From: Chrysomallon squamiferum
Taxonomy: Eukaryota; Mollusca; Gastropoda; Neomphalida; Peltospiridae
DNA length: 62,000 nucleotides
NCBI GenBank assembly: GCA_012295275.1
Contig: CM022678.1
Location: forward strand, 20,005,556 to 20,067,555
Reading direction: 5' to 3'
The notes below the pieces were generated by a model. That model saw only the letters and a list, made by a program, of their open reading frames with translations, made no database searches and was not told the DNA's origin. The position numbers were made by a program, and so were the translations under genes. Numbering within the stretch: position 1 is the stretch's first letter; each line of letters starts with the position of its first letter. Positions 37,160 to 49,430 of the stretch are shown here, in pieces.

Positions 37160-38244
37160 AAAAGGATACAGCTAATGAAATGACATTGTTTGTGAATGAG
37201 AAAACTTGATACCAGCATATTAACTGTACTGGAGACAGACGTCTAACACTCATTTCTCTCCACCTACTCAAGTAATGTATACTTGTTTATCTGATGTGCC
37301 TGGAATACACAAGTCTCATTCTCCAGCTTTTTTTTTTTTTTTTTTTACTGTTATGTATTAACATGTTAATTTTATTTATTTATTTATTTTTATTTATTTT
37401 ATTTATGACAAATGTCCTTGTTGGAAAGAGAAGAGGAAATTTATGATGGTGACTTCGGGATGAGAGTCTGATATCAAGTTTCTGTGTGTGTTTTAGATGT
37501 ATACAACAAGAAAAGAAAAAAAGAAAAAGAATCAGACATTGACATTAGTGTTATGTACAGATCTTTGTTGCAGAATGTGTATTTTGGCCTTTGTTTGTTT
37601 GTTGTTACTGAGGTGTGTGTCTGGTGTTTTTGCTTGTGTGCTGTCTAGAGCTGTTTTTAATCCAGAAGGTTACAGACTGACGTAATGTCTGATGTGTGAA
37701 TCGCAGAGGGAATGGTTAATGTGATGGCATCAGAATTTGTTTTCATATTGAATAGGATCTCGTGAACTTTGAACGTCCAGTGAATAATAAGATTTTTTTA
37801 TTCTTTGACTGATTGATTGATCAGTTGGCTGATTGATTAATATTCAGTTGTTATGATTCAGTAGGTGTTTTTGAGTCTTGATGGTTAGGTGGTTGTTTTG
37901 TTGTTTTCTTTTTTTAAATTTTGTCAGAAATGCTTAATGTATTAATTTATAAATGAGAGAATTTATGAATGTACTAATGAATGTATGAATACATTAGATT
38001 CATCTAATTGATATACTAATTAATTAATGAAAGCACAAATGGAGGGAATAAATGAGTATATGAATGAATGAGTAAAATAAAGAATGAAGATAATAATATA
38101 TAAATAAAAGTGAATAAATATTAAATCAGTAATACAAGATGAACTATATAAATATTCATGTTTGAATGTTTGTGTGTATGTGTGTGTGTGTATGGATTTG
38201 TGTATTATAATATGAGGATGCATGAGTGTTTGTATAAATATAAC
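37160..38244. other. Intronic sequence without recognised gene
   Basis: Poly(T) at about 37328-37346, TTTA repeats at 37370-37405 and GAATGAAT-type repeats at 37960-38110. An open frame at 37497-37685 is Lys-rich then hydrophobic and has no recognised homology. Confidence 0.45.
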
Positions 38245-38411
38245 ACGTGACAGGCAGGTAGGACACTCGATACATGCTTGTTCATAAACACTTTTTAAAA
38301 CTCAGTTTGTTTCAGTGGTTTGCAGTGTTTGTTTCTGAGTATGTGGGTTCAAATTACAGGAGGTAAACTTTGTTCTTTTATATGTTTCTAATGTACAAAC
38401 ATACATTCATA
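38245..38411 (+). mobile_element. tRNA-like SINE candidate, copy 2
   Basis: Same family and orientation as copy 1, roughly 85% similar by eye. This copy has the better Pol III motifs: TTTCAGTGGTTTG (A-box-like) and GTGGGTTCAAATTAC (B-box-like), with TTTGTTTCTGAGTAT between them, resembling the anticodon arm region of a tRNA. A TATA/TGTG microsatellite follows. Confidence 0.55.
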
Positions 38412-38591
38412 TTGGCATATATAGCTGCATTTTGTGTAGATATATGTATTTGTGTGTGTGTGTGTGTGTGTGTGTGTATACAAACATATACATATGTATA
38501 TTTGTATGTATGTTTGCATAACAACACATAAGTAAAAAAAAAAAAAAAAAAACAACCCTAGTACATGTCAGTCAGAAGAAGATTTAATACA

Positions 38592-38680
38592 GCAAAACCT
38601 GGATAATCTGTTTGGAAGAAGCTGGTTGGAATGTACTTAGACAAGACAGGACACTGAACCCTCCAGTTATTTGAAAATAA
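38592..38680. mobile_element. Possible pogo-like element fragment
   Basis: TACAGCAAAACCTGGATAAT resembles one terminus of pogo/Tigger-type elements (TACAGTAAAACCTCGATAAT style, from memory). The matching opposite end was not found, so this is a weak call. Confidence 0.25.
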
Positions 38681-38779
38681 GCTGTGGCAACTCAGCATCT
38701 GCAGTTTGATGTTTTAACCACTTCGCTGGCAAGGTCATGAAACAGTTTGAGTGATTTTTCAGTGTGTGGATTAGTAGTA

Positions 38780-40860
38780 AACCATGTTAAATACAATTCA
38801 GTATTTCACACCCCTAACGAGTTTGTGTTAGACCAATAATAGATAGTGGAGATTTTCACACCTGTAAGTGTATTTCTGTGTATATAATTACATTTGTAGG
38901 CTGTATAATAAAATTCAGTATTTTACACTTTTAGTATCGTTCTGTTAGAATACAGAGAGTTAAGATTTTCACTTAGGCCTGTTGTAGTAAAGAATACATA
39001 TGTAAAAGTATTTCTGCAGGTAATTATGTTTGTAAAATATAATTTTAGCACCTGCAACTTGCTGTATTCGTTTTCAGCTTGGATTTGAATCTTGATGATG
39101 TACTTAAAACATTAATATTTCACACCTGTAACATGTTCGTGTAAAACACCAATAGATAGATAAGATTTTTCACAACAGTTTTAAATGTAGTTCTGCATGT
39201 ACTTATATTTGTTATTGTAAAAATAATTCTGTACACCACACCTGTATGTTTGTGTTGGAATACAAAAGAAACGAAATTCACACCTATAATTATATCAGTT
39301 ATATTTCTGCACTGTAACTATGTAATTTACTTTTCCACACCTGTATCAAGTTACATCAGTTTTCAGTAGACATCTGTAGACTGTAAAATAAAATTTAATA
39401 TTTCACACCTGCAGTAAGTTTGTCTGTGATTTCAGTCAGATTGTTTAGAATTTACAACAACAGTTACAATAATAATTACAAGTACATATAAATTGTGTGA
39501 AATACTGTTTATATATGTAACAAGATAATGTCAACAGACTTTGAATTTTTAATTTCTTTATGGCAACAGAAATGTTACGGCAGAAAGGCAACTTAATTTT
39601 TTTTGTCAATTTTTCATGGAAATTCTCATAGTTATATCATAGCCAAGAATGGAGCAAAACCTTTTTTTTTTTTAATCACTGGCAGCTAGTTAAACTTGAC
39701 AGCTTTGCAAACATGGTGGTCACCAAGCTAACCTCCAAGCTGCTCATATTTTTTATTTTATCTTGACATTTCTAATTTAACCATTCAGACAACAGAGAGA
39801 CAAAGTTAATGCTGACCTTGTCCCATGAACTGAGTTAGTTAATTATTCACATACAGCTGCACCATGATGCATCTTTTTTGTAGCCAGGAATTTTTCAGTT
39901 GACTTAAGTCAATACCACAAAACTTTAAAAAAAAAAAAAAAAAAAAAGAATTATGTGTTTTTAATAGTTTTTAATTCAACATGGTTCAGATTTTGAGCCA
40001 TCATGGCAAGTTTGAAGAGTTTTGCTGTCGGTGCTATTTTATAAACTTTGAAGCCCTGTGTCAGAATAAAAAAAGAAGAAGAAGAATTTCACATCTGGAC
40101 TAATTGTAGCAATTTTAAGTGTTTTTAATGTGTTTAATAATTATATATTTTTAAAACTGCAGTTCAGAACATCATATATCATATATAAAACTGGATAAAA
40201 ACATTTTTAATATTTACATTCCTGTAGACAATTTTTGTAAATTGTTTTTTCATATCTAATTTAAATTCTGTTTTGATTCTTTTTGTACATGGACCTGTAT
40301 TTGCAGACAGCATGTAAACTGTAATTTAATACCCTGCTACACATTCTAACAATTTTAACAATGGCTTTCTGTACATACAGGTTTACATACTACAATAAAT
40401 ATAATTCATTATCTCACAGTTAACATACAAAGACTTTACAATTTGAAATGTTCTAACAGTTTAAATATTTCTCTCTGTTTACGTGTGTTTGTCATAATTT
40501 TACACCTACTGTGTAGGTAGATTTGTTCAGTATTTCACACTCATATAATACGTTCATGTTAGAATACAACAGACAGTTTACAAAGTCCTGACAATTTATA
40601 TATTTCTCTCTTTGTACGTGTTTGTAGAGAATTTTACACTCAACTGCAAGTATGTGAGTTTGCATTTCATTATTAAGTATATTTCAGTACATTTCACACC
40701 TATAAACAATTGCCATGTTGGAATATAAACAGTCAGTTTGGAATTTTTTGACAAGTGAAAAAATTACATTTTTCTGTACATTCAGAACTTTACACTTACT
40801 GCATATATATATATATTTGTATATCATTAAATATAAATCACATTTCTCACCTCTGTATAG
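38780..40860. repeat. 2-kb decayed tandem array
   Basis: The phrases TTCAGTATTTCACACCTGTA, GTTTGTGTTAGAATACAACA, ATTTCTCTCTGTACGTGT and TTTGTAGAATTTTACAC recur in consistent order throughout, at intervals of roughly 100-170 bp and with strong divergence. 39550-40130 is poorly matching and may be an insertion. No coding potential. Confidence 0.6.
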
Positions 40861-41189
40861 TGTATGTATCATTTTGTGAATCCTTTCAACAACAAAAAAA
40901 ATCAAATTTCTCACATTTCTTATGCAACATGGACATTTTATTGAGTGTGGTATGAAGATGAAATCTGTGGATATTGAAAAGAGGGGGGAAAAAAAAAAAA
41001 AAAAAAAATGAAAGTTGGAAAATGATAATCAGCCAGTGAGGTTTCCTAGATGTGGCAGTGTTTGTATATTTAGTAAATACGAGTCTGATTGTTTGTTTTC
41101 TTTGATGTCTGAGTACCTGCAGAGTCCATAAAGAAGATCTTTAACTTCATAACAGACTGTGTACACAGTAACACTGCAGTGTTTCTTCA

Positions 41190-41411
41190 TCATCATCATC
41201 ATCATCGTTGTCGTCTTTTTTTGAAAATGGCAGAAGCAGCATCAGCAGTTGTGGTGGTTGTAGTTAGTATCATTAGTAAGAGTAGTAGTTGTAGTAGCAC
41301 TGGTAGTTGTAATAGTCATTGTAGTAGTAGTTGCAGCAGTGGTAGTGGTGGTAATAATAATAATAATAATAATAATAGTAGTAGAAGCATCAGTAGTCAT
41401 TAGCAATAACT

Positions 41412-41456
<45 letters not shown>

Positions 41457-41690
41457 AAAGTAGCAGTAGCAGCAGCAACAACAGTAATAGCTGCAGCCAT
41501 AGCAGCCACAACTTCATCATTATTATTACTACTGCTATTATTATTATTATTAGTATTATTATTAGTAGTAGTAGTAGTGGCAGTAGTGGCAGTAGTAGTA
41601 GTAGTAGTAGTGGTAGTAGCAGTGGTAGTAGTTGTGGTGGTAACAGTAGCTACAACAGTTCCTGTAGTAGTGGCAGCAAGAACATTATTA
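41190..41690. repeat. Compound trinucleotide repeat (GTA, GCA, AAT, ATC)
   Basis: Five hundred bases of imperfect triplets with perfect (AGT)n near 41412-41456. Long Ser or Val open frames on both strands are artefacts. Confidence 0.93.
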
Positions 41691-42134
41691 TTAAACTTGG
41701 TGTTTGTCCAGTGTTTCTTGGTTTCTGTTTTGTTGTTGATTTGTTTTAACTTTTATCATCTGACTGCTAATGTTACTCCATTACAATCTGTTTTATATGT
41801 ATTAAACAACATTTTAATTTAAAACCGATTAAAAAATCTCGCATACAAAACAACTTCACAAAACATGTTGTATAATATTAGCAGAGAGTCCCAGAGAAGA
41901 AAGAAAAAACAAATAAAATAAAAGCTTATAGGCCACTATCGTCTTTATTTTGTTTTAACACTGGTCATAAAACAGACTTGTGCCAACATTTAAAACCTAA
42001 TCACAAGCCACATATCATAAAAAATTATGGGTGCAGTCATAAAAGATCATCATTAACACAGTCTCTATTTATACAGCATTAACGTCGAAAAGAAAACAGA
42101 ATCAGCATTAAAAACGTAACCTCGACACAACGAC

Positions 42135-42138
<4 letters not shown>

Positions 42139-42174
<36 letters not shown>
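42139..42174. repeat. (CA)n microsatellite
   Basis: About 35 bp of perfect CA. Confidence 0.95.
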
Positions 42175-42176
<2 letters not shown>

Positions 42177-42444
42177 TGTGTCCACAAAAGAGGTCTGTGT
42201 ATTTTTTTAATTAAGAGTGCTGCACTAGGCGACACTGTTACTTATGTCTGGTAACTGTGGTGGCAAGTGGGTTTTTTCTGAGATGAAAGAAAATGGAGGA
42301 AAGTGATGCATAACCAGTGCTGGTGTGTGACAGGCAAACATTCGCTGATTGGTTCACAGCTTGGCTCTGCCGATCTCCTCTCAATAATACAGTCTATGAA
42401 TAACAGTTACTTACATTTTTTTAATTTTTTTTTTTTAATTGATC

Positions 42445-42447
<3 letters not shown>

Positions 42448-42486
<39 letters not shown>
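42448..42486. repeat. Poly(A) tract
   Basis: About 39 A, preceded by T-rich sequence. Confidence 0.95.
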
Positions 42487-42488
<2 letters not shown>

Positions 42489-42519
42489 AACTAACCTGTT
42501 ACAATAATAATTAAAAAAA

Positions 42520-42747
42520 TGACCATTCAAGGTCAAAATTACCAAATTTTAAAGTGACCTATCGCTATATATATGACCAAGTGCTTTCTTTGACATGTAA
42601 CAGAAAAGTGACCTAGCATTTAAGTTGATCTACAATTAAAATCATCTAAAAGTTTCATTAACCTAAGATTAAATAAGCATGGCATTTTAAGTGGTCATTG
42701 ATTAAAGGTAACCTACTGAAAGAGTGACCCAATTTTTTAACTGACCT

Positions 42748-42802
<55 letters not shown>

Positions 42803-43000
42803 TTTTATCTGACTAGTTGGGGGGGAATGACCTAACATTTTAATCTATCTATACACAGCATTTTAATAGATTAGTCAGTTAAATACACCTAATATTTAGC
42901 TTGATCTGTGATTAAAAATGACTTTGCATTTTTTAACTGCCCTGTCACAAAAATGTACCTAACATAAGATTGATCAGTGACTATTTTGACCTATCATTAT
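42520..43000. repeat. Degenerate 5' flank of the 31-bp satellite
   Basis: Scattered TGACCTA, TTGATCTA and TTAAATTGA fragments without regular period, interrupted by an (AAT)n run at 42753-42800. Interpreted as eroded edge copies. Confidence 0.65.
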
Positions 43001-43975
43001 TGGACGAAGGTTAAATTGACCTAAGATTACTGTACAAAGGGTTTAAATTGACCTAAGATTACTGTACAAGGGTTTAAATTGACCTAAGATTACTGTACAA
43101 GGGTTTAAATTGACCTAAGATTACTGTACAAAGGTTTAAATTGACCTAAGATTACTGTACAAAGGTTAAATTGACCTAAGATTACTGTACAAAGGTTAAA
43201 TTGACCTACGATTACTGTACAAAGGTTTAAATTGACCTAAGATTACTGTACAAAGGTTTAAATTGACCTAAGATTACTGTACATGGGTTTAAATTGACCT
43301 AAGATTACTGTACAAAGGTTAAATTGACCTAAGATTACTGTACAAAGGTTTAAATTGACCTAAGATTACTGTACAAAGGTTTAAATTGACCTAAGATTAC
43401 TGTACAAAGGTTTAAATTGACCTAAGATTACTGTACAAAGGTTTAAATTGACCTAAGATTACTGTACAAAGGTTTAAATTGACCTAAGATTACTGTACAA
43501 AGGTTTAAATTGACCTAAGATTACTGTACAAAGGTTTAAATTGACCTAAGCTTACTGTACAAAGGTTTAAATTGACCTAAGCTTACTGTACAAAGGTTTA
43601 AATTGACCTAAGATTACTGTACAAAGGTTTAAATTGACCTAAGATTACTGTACAAAGGTTTAAATTGACCTAAGATTACTGTACAAAGGTTTAAATTGAC
43701 CTAAGATTACTGTACAAAGGTTTAATTGACCTAAGATTACTGTACAAAGGTTTAAATTGACCTAAGATTACTGTACAAAGGTTTAAATTGACCTAAGATT
43801 ACTGTACAAAGGTTTAAATTGACCTAAGATTACTGTACAAAGGTTTAAATTGACCTAAGATTACTGTACAAAGGTTTAAATTGACCTAAGATTACTGTAC
43901 AAAGGTTTAAATTGACCTAAGCTTACTGTACAAAGGTTTAAATTGACCTAAGATTACTGTACAAAGGTTAAAATT
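43001..43975. repeat. 31-bp satellite, about 31 copies
   Basis: Highly homogeneous array of TTTAAATTGACCTAAGATTA plus CTGTACAAAGG, with a 30-bp variant lacking one T. Variants include CTAAGCTTAC, CTACGATTAC and ACATGGG. Each unit contains TGACCT, and across the unit junction AGGTTTAAATTGACCT (or AGGTTAAATTGACCT), an imperfect inverted repeat of nuclear-receptor-like half-sites. Homogeneity peaks in the centre. Confidence 0.97.
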
Positions 43976-44640
43976 GGTTTGGGACTCTGCAGGACATTGA
44001 TTTAATTAAACTGATGAGCTCAGTTTGCACAAGGGTTAATACGATCTGGCCTTTAGACAAGAATTAAATTGACCTACAGATATCAAACAATGGTCAAATT
44101 GACCCTGAAGTTAATCTTTAAACTGGATTACACTGATCTAAGATAATCGAAATTAGGATTATCCGGATTGAGAACTGAAGTAAAAATAACGATTAGTAAA
44201 GCAGAGAGAATTGGTTGAACTGACCCAGGATTAGAATTAATCAGCTAGAAACTAAACAGATACAGAATCGGGAACTTCCCAATTACAGATAAACTGACCT
44301 ATGTGAAAAAGGTTAAATTGACCTAGTGATAAACTAAAGAATTGAGGATGAAATCAACCATGGAATAAACTGACCATGGAATATAAGAAGAACTGACCTA
44401 ATAGCTCAAGTTAATTAATAACACATTGATCTAAATCTGAGCTTAGTTAATAACTTATTAAACTGATCTGTGGTTAGGATTAACGTTTAAGATGAGTTAG
44501 TGTTAACTGTTGTCAATAATTAAGGATTATATACTGACTTTGAACTTAACGGAATTAAGATTAAATTGACATAAAACCTAACAGAACTGGAACTAAATTG
44601 AACTAGAAGGAAACTTAATTTGCATTACAAATTTGATTAG
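43976..44640. repeat. Degenerate 3' flank of the 31-bp satellite
   Basis: Fragments such as TTAAATTGACCTA, AAACTGACCTA and TTAATTGACC-like phrases occur irregularly to about 44600, mirroring the 5' flank. A poly(A) run of about 28 bp follows at 44650-44678. Confidence 0.6.
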
Positions 44641-44644
44641 ATTT

Positions 44645-44680
<36 letters not shown>

Positions 44681-45125
44681 AAATTAAATTAAAAATTGAA
44701 AGTTTCCTGTGCATCACATTTCCTTTGTGTATTGAGTGGGCAAAAATCCTGTTTTCTGTATCATATCAAGGATTTATTTTTGTCTGGTATCACTCTGTAC
44801 TTGCATTTAGATGTAGGAAGTAGATAATTTGATAGTCTCACACAAACTGGAAACATATTTTGAAACCTTACACACATCACTACCGTTTTTCTGTTCCTAA
44901 GGAAGAAACCTTTAAGTGTTAGACTTATCTCTATTTTAACATCTCTCTCCAGAAACAATATCTGATCTAAATTAGCATATGATGTTTTGATGATAGGTTT
45001 GTGTGTGATATAAAATAATAATATTATAACTGTATTGATAATGCTGATTAATTTAGTTCTATGACCGTTTAATCATAATTCATTTATTACATGTCTCTGA
45101 TGTTATGCAGTATGATATTTAATAT

Positions 45126-45127
<2 letters not shown>

Positions 45128-45170
<43 letters not shown>
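45128..45170. repeat. (TG)n microsatellite
   Basis: About 43 bp of perfect GT. Confidence 0.95.
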
Positions 45171-45173
<3 letters not shown>

Positions 45174-45599
45174 AAAATAATATGATACCTAATTCCTTTT
45201 CTTATGCAAGAATTGTCTGGAAAATTTTTAACTGTAGGTAGGAAAAAAAAAATTGTTTGTCAGCTTTTTTTTGTATTAGAGTTGGTACGATTGTTAAACT
45301 GATAAAAATCTGTTCTGTGAAACTAAATGTTAAAGTTTTTTTTTTTTTCTGTTTCCTGTTCTTTTTTCTTTTTGTTTATTTCTTTAAAAAAAAAAATATA
45401 AAAATGTTCTTTCTTTCATTTTCCATTCTTTCTTGTTCTTTTTCATTTTCCTTCATTCTTCCCTTTCCTTTCCTCTTTCTGTTTCTCTCTGCCTCTTTTT
45501 GATTAACAGAACCTGTGCCAAATTTTATCTGAGGTTTTAAACGAAGCATGTAAATTGAGTTAACTTCTAAAATTAAATTACACAGTCAGAACAGCTTGA

Positions 45600-45905
45600 C
45601 CTGTTTCAAGTGTTTTTATTTATTCTGAATTTCCTGTTCTAACTTTTCTTTCTCATTGTTGCTAATACTCTTTTTTTTATTATTTATCAGGTGTTTTTAA
45701 TTTATACTGAAGTTCTTGATATAACTTTTTTCCTGTTCTTACTAGAACTCTATTTTTATTTATCAAGTGTTTTTATTTATACTGAATTTCTTGATCTATC
45801 TTTTTTCCTATTCTTACTAGAACCCTTTTTTATTTATCAAGTGTTTTTTTTTTTTATATACAGAATTTCCTGTTCTAACTTCTTTCTCATTCTTACTAGA
45901 ACTCA
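45600..45905. repeat. Tandem repeat, unit about 75-85 bp, about 4 copies
   Basis: TTTATCAAGTGTTTTTATTT, TACTGAATTTCTTGATCTA and TTCTTACTAGAACTC recur in order. The last copy contains an expanded T run. An (AAT)n run follows at 45926-45955. Confidence 0.85.
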
Positions 45906-45923
45906 GTGATTAAATAAATACAG

Positions 45924-45956
<33 letters not shown>

Positions 45957-46139
45957 GAAATAATATCAATAATAAATAAATAAATTAAATAAAAACCAAA
46001 AAATGAGCATATCTGAGCCTTTCAGACATATGTTAAACTTTGAATTGAAAATATTAACAATTTAACTATGTTTGTTAGATTTGATTAATAATGTCACAGA
46101 ATAAACAACCAACGTCCATGCACTGATTGAAATGTGTCA

Positions 46140-46480
46140 CAAATAAAATAATAATAATAATAATAATAACAACAATAACAATAACAATAACAGTAAAAAG
46201 AACTTTAATTAGGAGAGGCCAGAAGTAAAACGGAGTTTCCGGATGACTGAATCTGACTTGTGAGCTCACACAGAACGGGGGGGGGGGAAAGCACTGACAG
46301 ACCTGTGATTGAGTTACAAGCGTCACGCATGAGTGAACTGATTGTGTAGAGAGAACAAACTAAAGATAATTGTTTCACTGGTGAATTGCAGCAGTTTACA
46401 CACAGTCGGTCATGTGTAATAACAGTTTTCACAAACTTACACACCAGCAACAACACTTAATCATGAGTTAATCACAAGTT
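46140..46480. other. AAT/AAC repeat then mixed sequence
   Basis: (AAT)n/(AAC)n at 46145-46200 and a run of 10 G at about 46277-46287. The rest is ordinary sequence without recognised genes. Confidence 0.5.
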
Positions 46481-46499
46481 ACACAATGCCTAGCTTGTT

Positions 46500-47310
46500 T
46501 AGTGTTTACACTTTTATACGTAATAAGTCAGTTTTAATAATTTAATAATATTTTTATATAGTTAAGTCAGTTTTAATAATATTTATACATAATTATTAAG
46601 TCAATTTTAATAATATTTATACATAATTAATTATTAATAATCCATTCGTAGTTAATTGTGAGTAATAAAAATTGGTACCTATTTAATTATTAGTAATATA
46701 TACATACACATGTATGATTAGTTAATTGTTTGTAATAAAAATATTTACATAGTTAACTATTAGAATTATAATTTATACACAGTTAATTAATAGTAATGAA
46801 CCTTTTGTACACAGTTAACAATTAGTAATAATTTATACATAATTAAATATTAGGAATAGCATTTTATACATAGGTAATGATTAGAAATAAAACTGTACAG
46901 AGTTAATATTTACTTAATTTTATACATAGTCAGTAGTGACAGTTTATACATAGTTATCAGTGTAATTATCTCAGTTAGAAATACTGAAACGTTAGTAATG
47001 GCAATGTATTATTAATAACAATATATACATGGTTAATTATTATGATTTATACTTAATTATCAATAGCTGGAATATATCAGTAAAGGGAATTTATACTTAG
47101 ATAATTATTAATAGATAGAATTTATTCATAGATTACTGTTTGTAAAGGGAATTCATACATGTATAATAATTAACAAATAGGATTTATACATAGCTATTGA
47201 TTAATAAATAACGATTTAAACATAGATAATAATAAACAGAATTCATTAGTAAAAGGGAACTTGTACATACACAATTACTAATAGGTAGAATTTATACATT
47301 GCTCTAAGTA
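46500..47310. repeat. Decayed tandem array, unit about 35-40 bp
   Basis: AATTTATACATAGTTAATTA and ATTAGTAATA variants recur about 20 times at irregular spacing. Confidence 0.7.
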
Positions 47311-47593
47311 ATAACAGATTCGATTGCATACCTGGTGACAGACAACACACTAGTGTACAGACAGACAGACAGACAGACACCAGTTTTGCCTCAGAGCTCT
47401 GATAGTGACTAATGTCTTCTGCTACTCTTTGTTGGTTGTGTTCTGTTAATGGCTCTAATGAAGTCTGAGTTTTTGCCACAGCTTAATGCTTTTCCATTGC
47501 TGTGATGTTATTTCAAGTACTGTAATGGCTTTTCAATGTCCTAATGGTGTGTTTGTTCGTAATCAGCAAAGTAGATGTGTTGGTTTTTTCTAG

Positions 47594-47595
<2 letters not shown>

Positions 47596-47632
<37 letters not shown>
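47596..47632. repeat. (CA)n microsatellite
   Basis: About 37 bp of perfect CA. Confidence 0.95.
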
Positions 47633-47739
47633 TAAATGAGTATTTTTATTTTGTTCTGTGTTGTTAAGTGGATTCTGTTTTATTTATGTTTTATGTGTTA
47701 TGGAGTTTAAATCTTTGTTTTGTATTTTTATTTGTTAAT

Positions 47740-47788
47740 TACTATTATTTTTATTATTATTTTTATTTTTATTATAATTATTATTATA

Positions 47789-47836
<48 letters not shown>
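47740..47836. repeat. (ATT)n microsatellite
   Basis: Nearly perfect after about 47785. Confidence 0.95.
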
Positions 47837-47839
47837 TTA

Positions 47840-48346
47840 GTTTTTTAAATTAACAGTAGCAAATAAAAATAATGATAACCATAATCATCATCATCAGCAC
47901 TATCTTCCTTGTCCTAACATCATCATATTCATAATCTTCATCAACAGCAACATGAGATACAACATCATCATCATGTTCATCAACTCTAATTGGTTTTATC
48001 TGTATTAATGTTCTCATTTCCTTCTGGGTTTTTTGCTAAGCACCTACTGCATCCAATAATAATGGTAACAGTATTACTATTACAATTACTGCTGCTGCTG
48101 TTAAAACTATTATTAAAAAAATTGCTTCAATATTATTTTTCTTTTTATCATCTGAACTCATAGCAGTGTTTAATTATGTTTGAGAGAGATCTCAGTTTTG
48201 ATATTACTGCTTGGTTTCACTGCTGTATAAGTCTCATTTCTTCAAAGACCCCAACACAAATAAACTTGTTAGACTTCATCCAATGGCTTCCTTATTTGTT
48301 GACATTTTTTTTCCATGTTGCCATTCTTTTTTTTTTGGTTCCAAGT

Positions 48347-48380
<34 letters not shown>

Positions 48381-49000
48381 TGAACAAAGGAAAACCACAG
48401 ACATTTAATATACAAAATGCGTCTGCCGTCACGGGATTATTGACAGATACTGACCACAAAGCAACCTGATTGGTCCAGTCGATACTACTATCTAAAAGAA
48501 ACTCTCATAAAAAAACATCACAATCAGTTCCCGGATTTATTTCATTTTAGCCATATTTTCAAATCCTACTGCATCAGCTGTTACCAGCCCTGCAGTATTA
48601 ATCAGAACACTTCTCATATAGGTTTCAACCAGAAGGAATGTTTTGACAGAGGACAGAACACAGTGTCTGTCTGAGTGGATTAAAAGAGATTGATGTTAGG
48701 AGAATACTTTTAAAATAACAAACGTTACAATGGTGGCACCAAGACAGCCATATTGTGACCTGGGAGAGACGGTGTAATGTTCTCCAGTTATCTGCAATTA
48801 ATATTTTTTGGCAGAGGATGCTGTCTGTGTGGTTATTAACTGTGATAGGGTTAATTTAAAAACAACATAAACAGTCACATACAGAAACATAGTCCTTAAT
48901 TTTCTTTCCTCTTCTTTATTATTATTGCTGTTTCTTCTTCTTCTTGCTCTGTTTTTTTTTTTTATTTATTTATTTATTTTTATGATTTCTCTTGTATCTC
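47840..49000. other. Intronic sequence, no gene recognised
   Basis: ATC repeats at 47885-47970, poly(A) at about 48352-48380 and otherwise ordinary sequence. The open frame at 48176-48469 crosses the poly(A) run and has no recognised domain. Confidence 0.5.
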
Positions 49001-49019
49001 TTGTGTTTGTTTAATCTAG

Positions 49020-49355
49020 CAGCAAACACCATTACAACCAAAACTACAGGAACAACTGCTAATACTACTACTATAACTGCTACTACAACAACCCAACAAC
49101 AACAACTACTACTGCTATCAAAACTCGACTATTACTACAATAACTACTGCTGCTGCTACTGTTACTTCTACCAGTACTAGTACTACTACTGCATTTACTA
49201 CTACTACCACTACTACTATTGTTACTGCTGATATTAATACTGCACAACACCACCATCATCATCACTGCCACCACTACCACCACCACCAACTACTGCTACT
49301 ACTACTGCAGTCACTACTTCAAATACTATACTATAAATATTAATAACAACAACAA

Positions 49356-49401
<46 letters not shown>

Positions 49402-49430
49402 GTAGTAGCAATGATGATGATAACATAATA
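49020..49430. repeat. Compound trinucleotide repeat (ACA, ACT, CAC, AAT)
   Basis: Imperfect triplets, then a perfect (AAT)n run at about 49355-49400. Confidence 0.92.

Noticed and set aside
41179-41749. Ser-rich and Leu-rich open frames of 90-136 codons
   Set aside because: Artefacts of trinucleotide repeats lacking stop codons in several frames.
43001-43975. Regular 31-bp repeats resembling a CRISPR array
   Set aside because: The repeats are directly adjacent with no unique spacers. It is a minisatellite.
48176-48469. A 97-codon open frame with hydrophobic segments
   Set aside because: It passes through a poly(A) run encoding poly-Lys and has no homology that I recognise.
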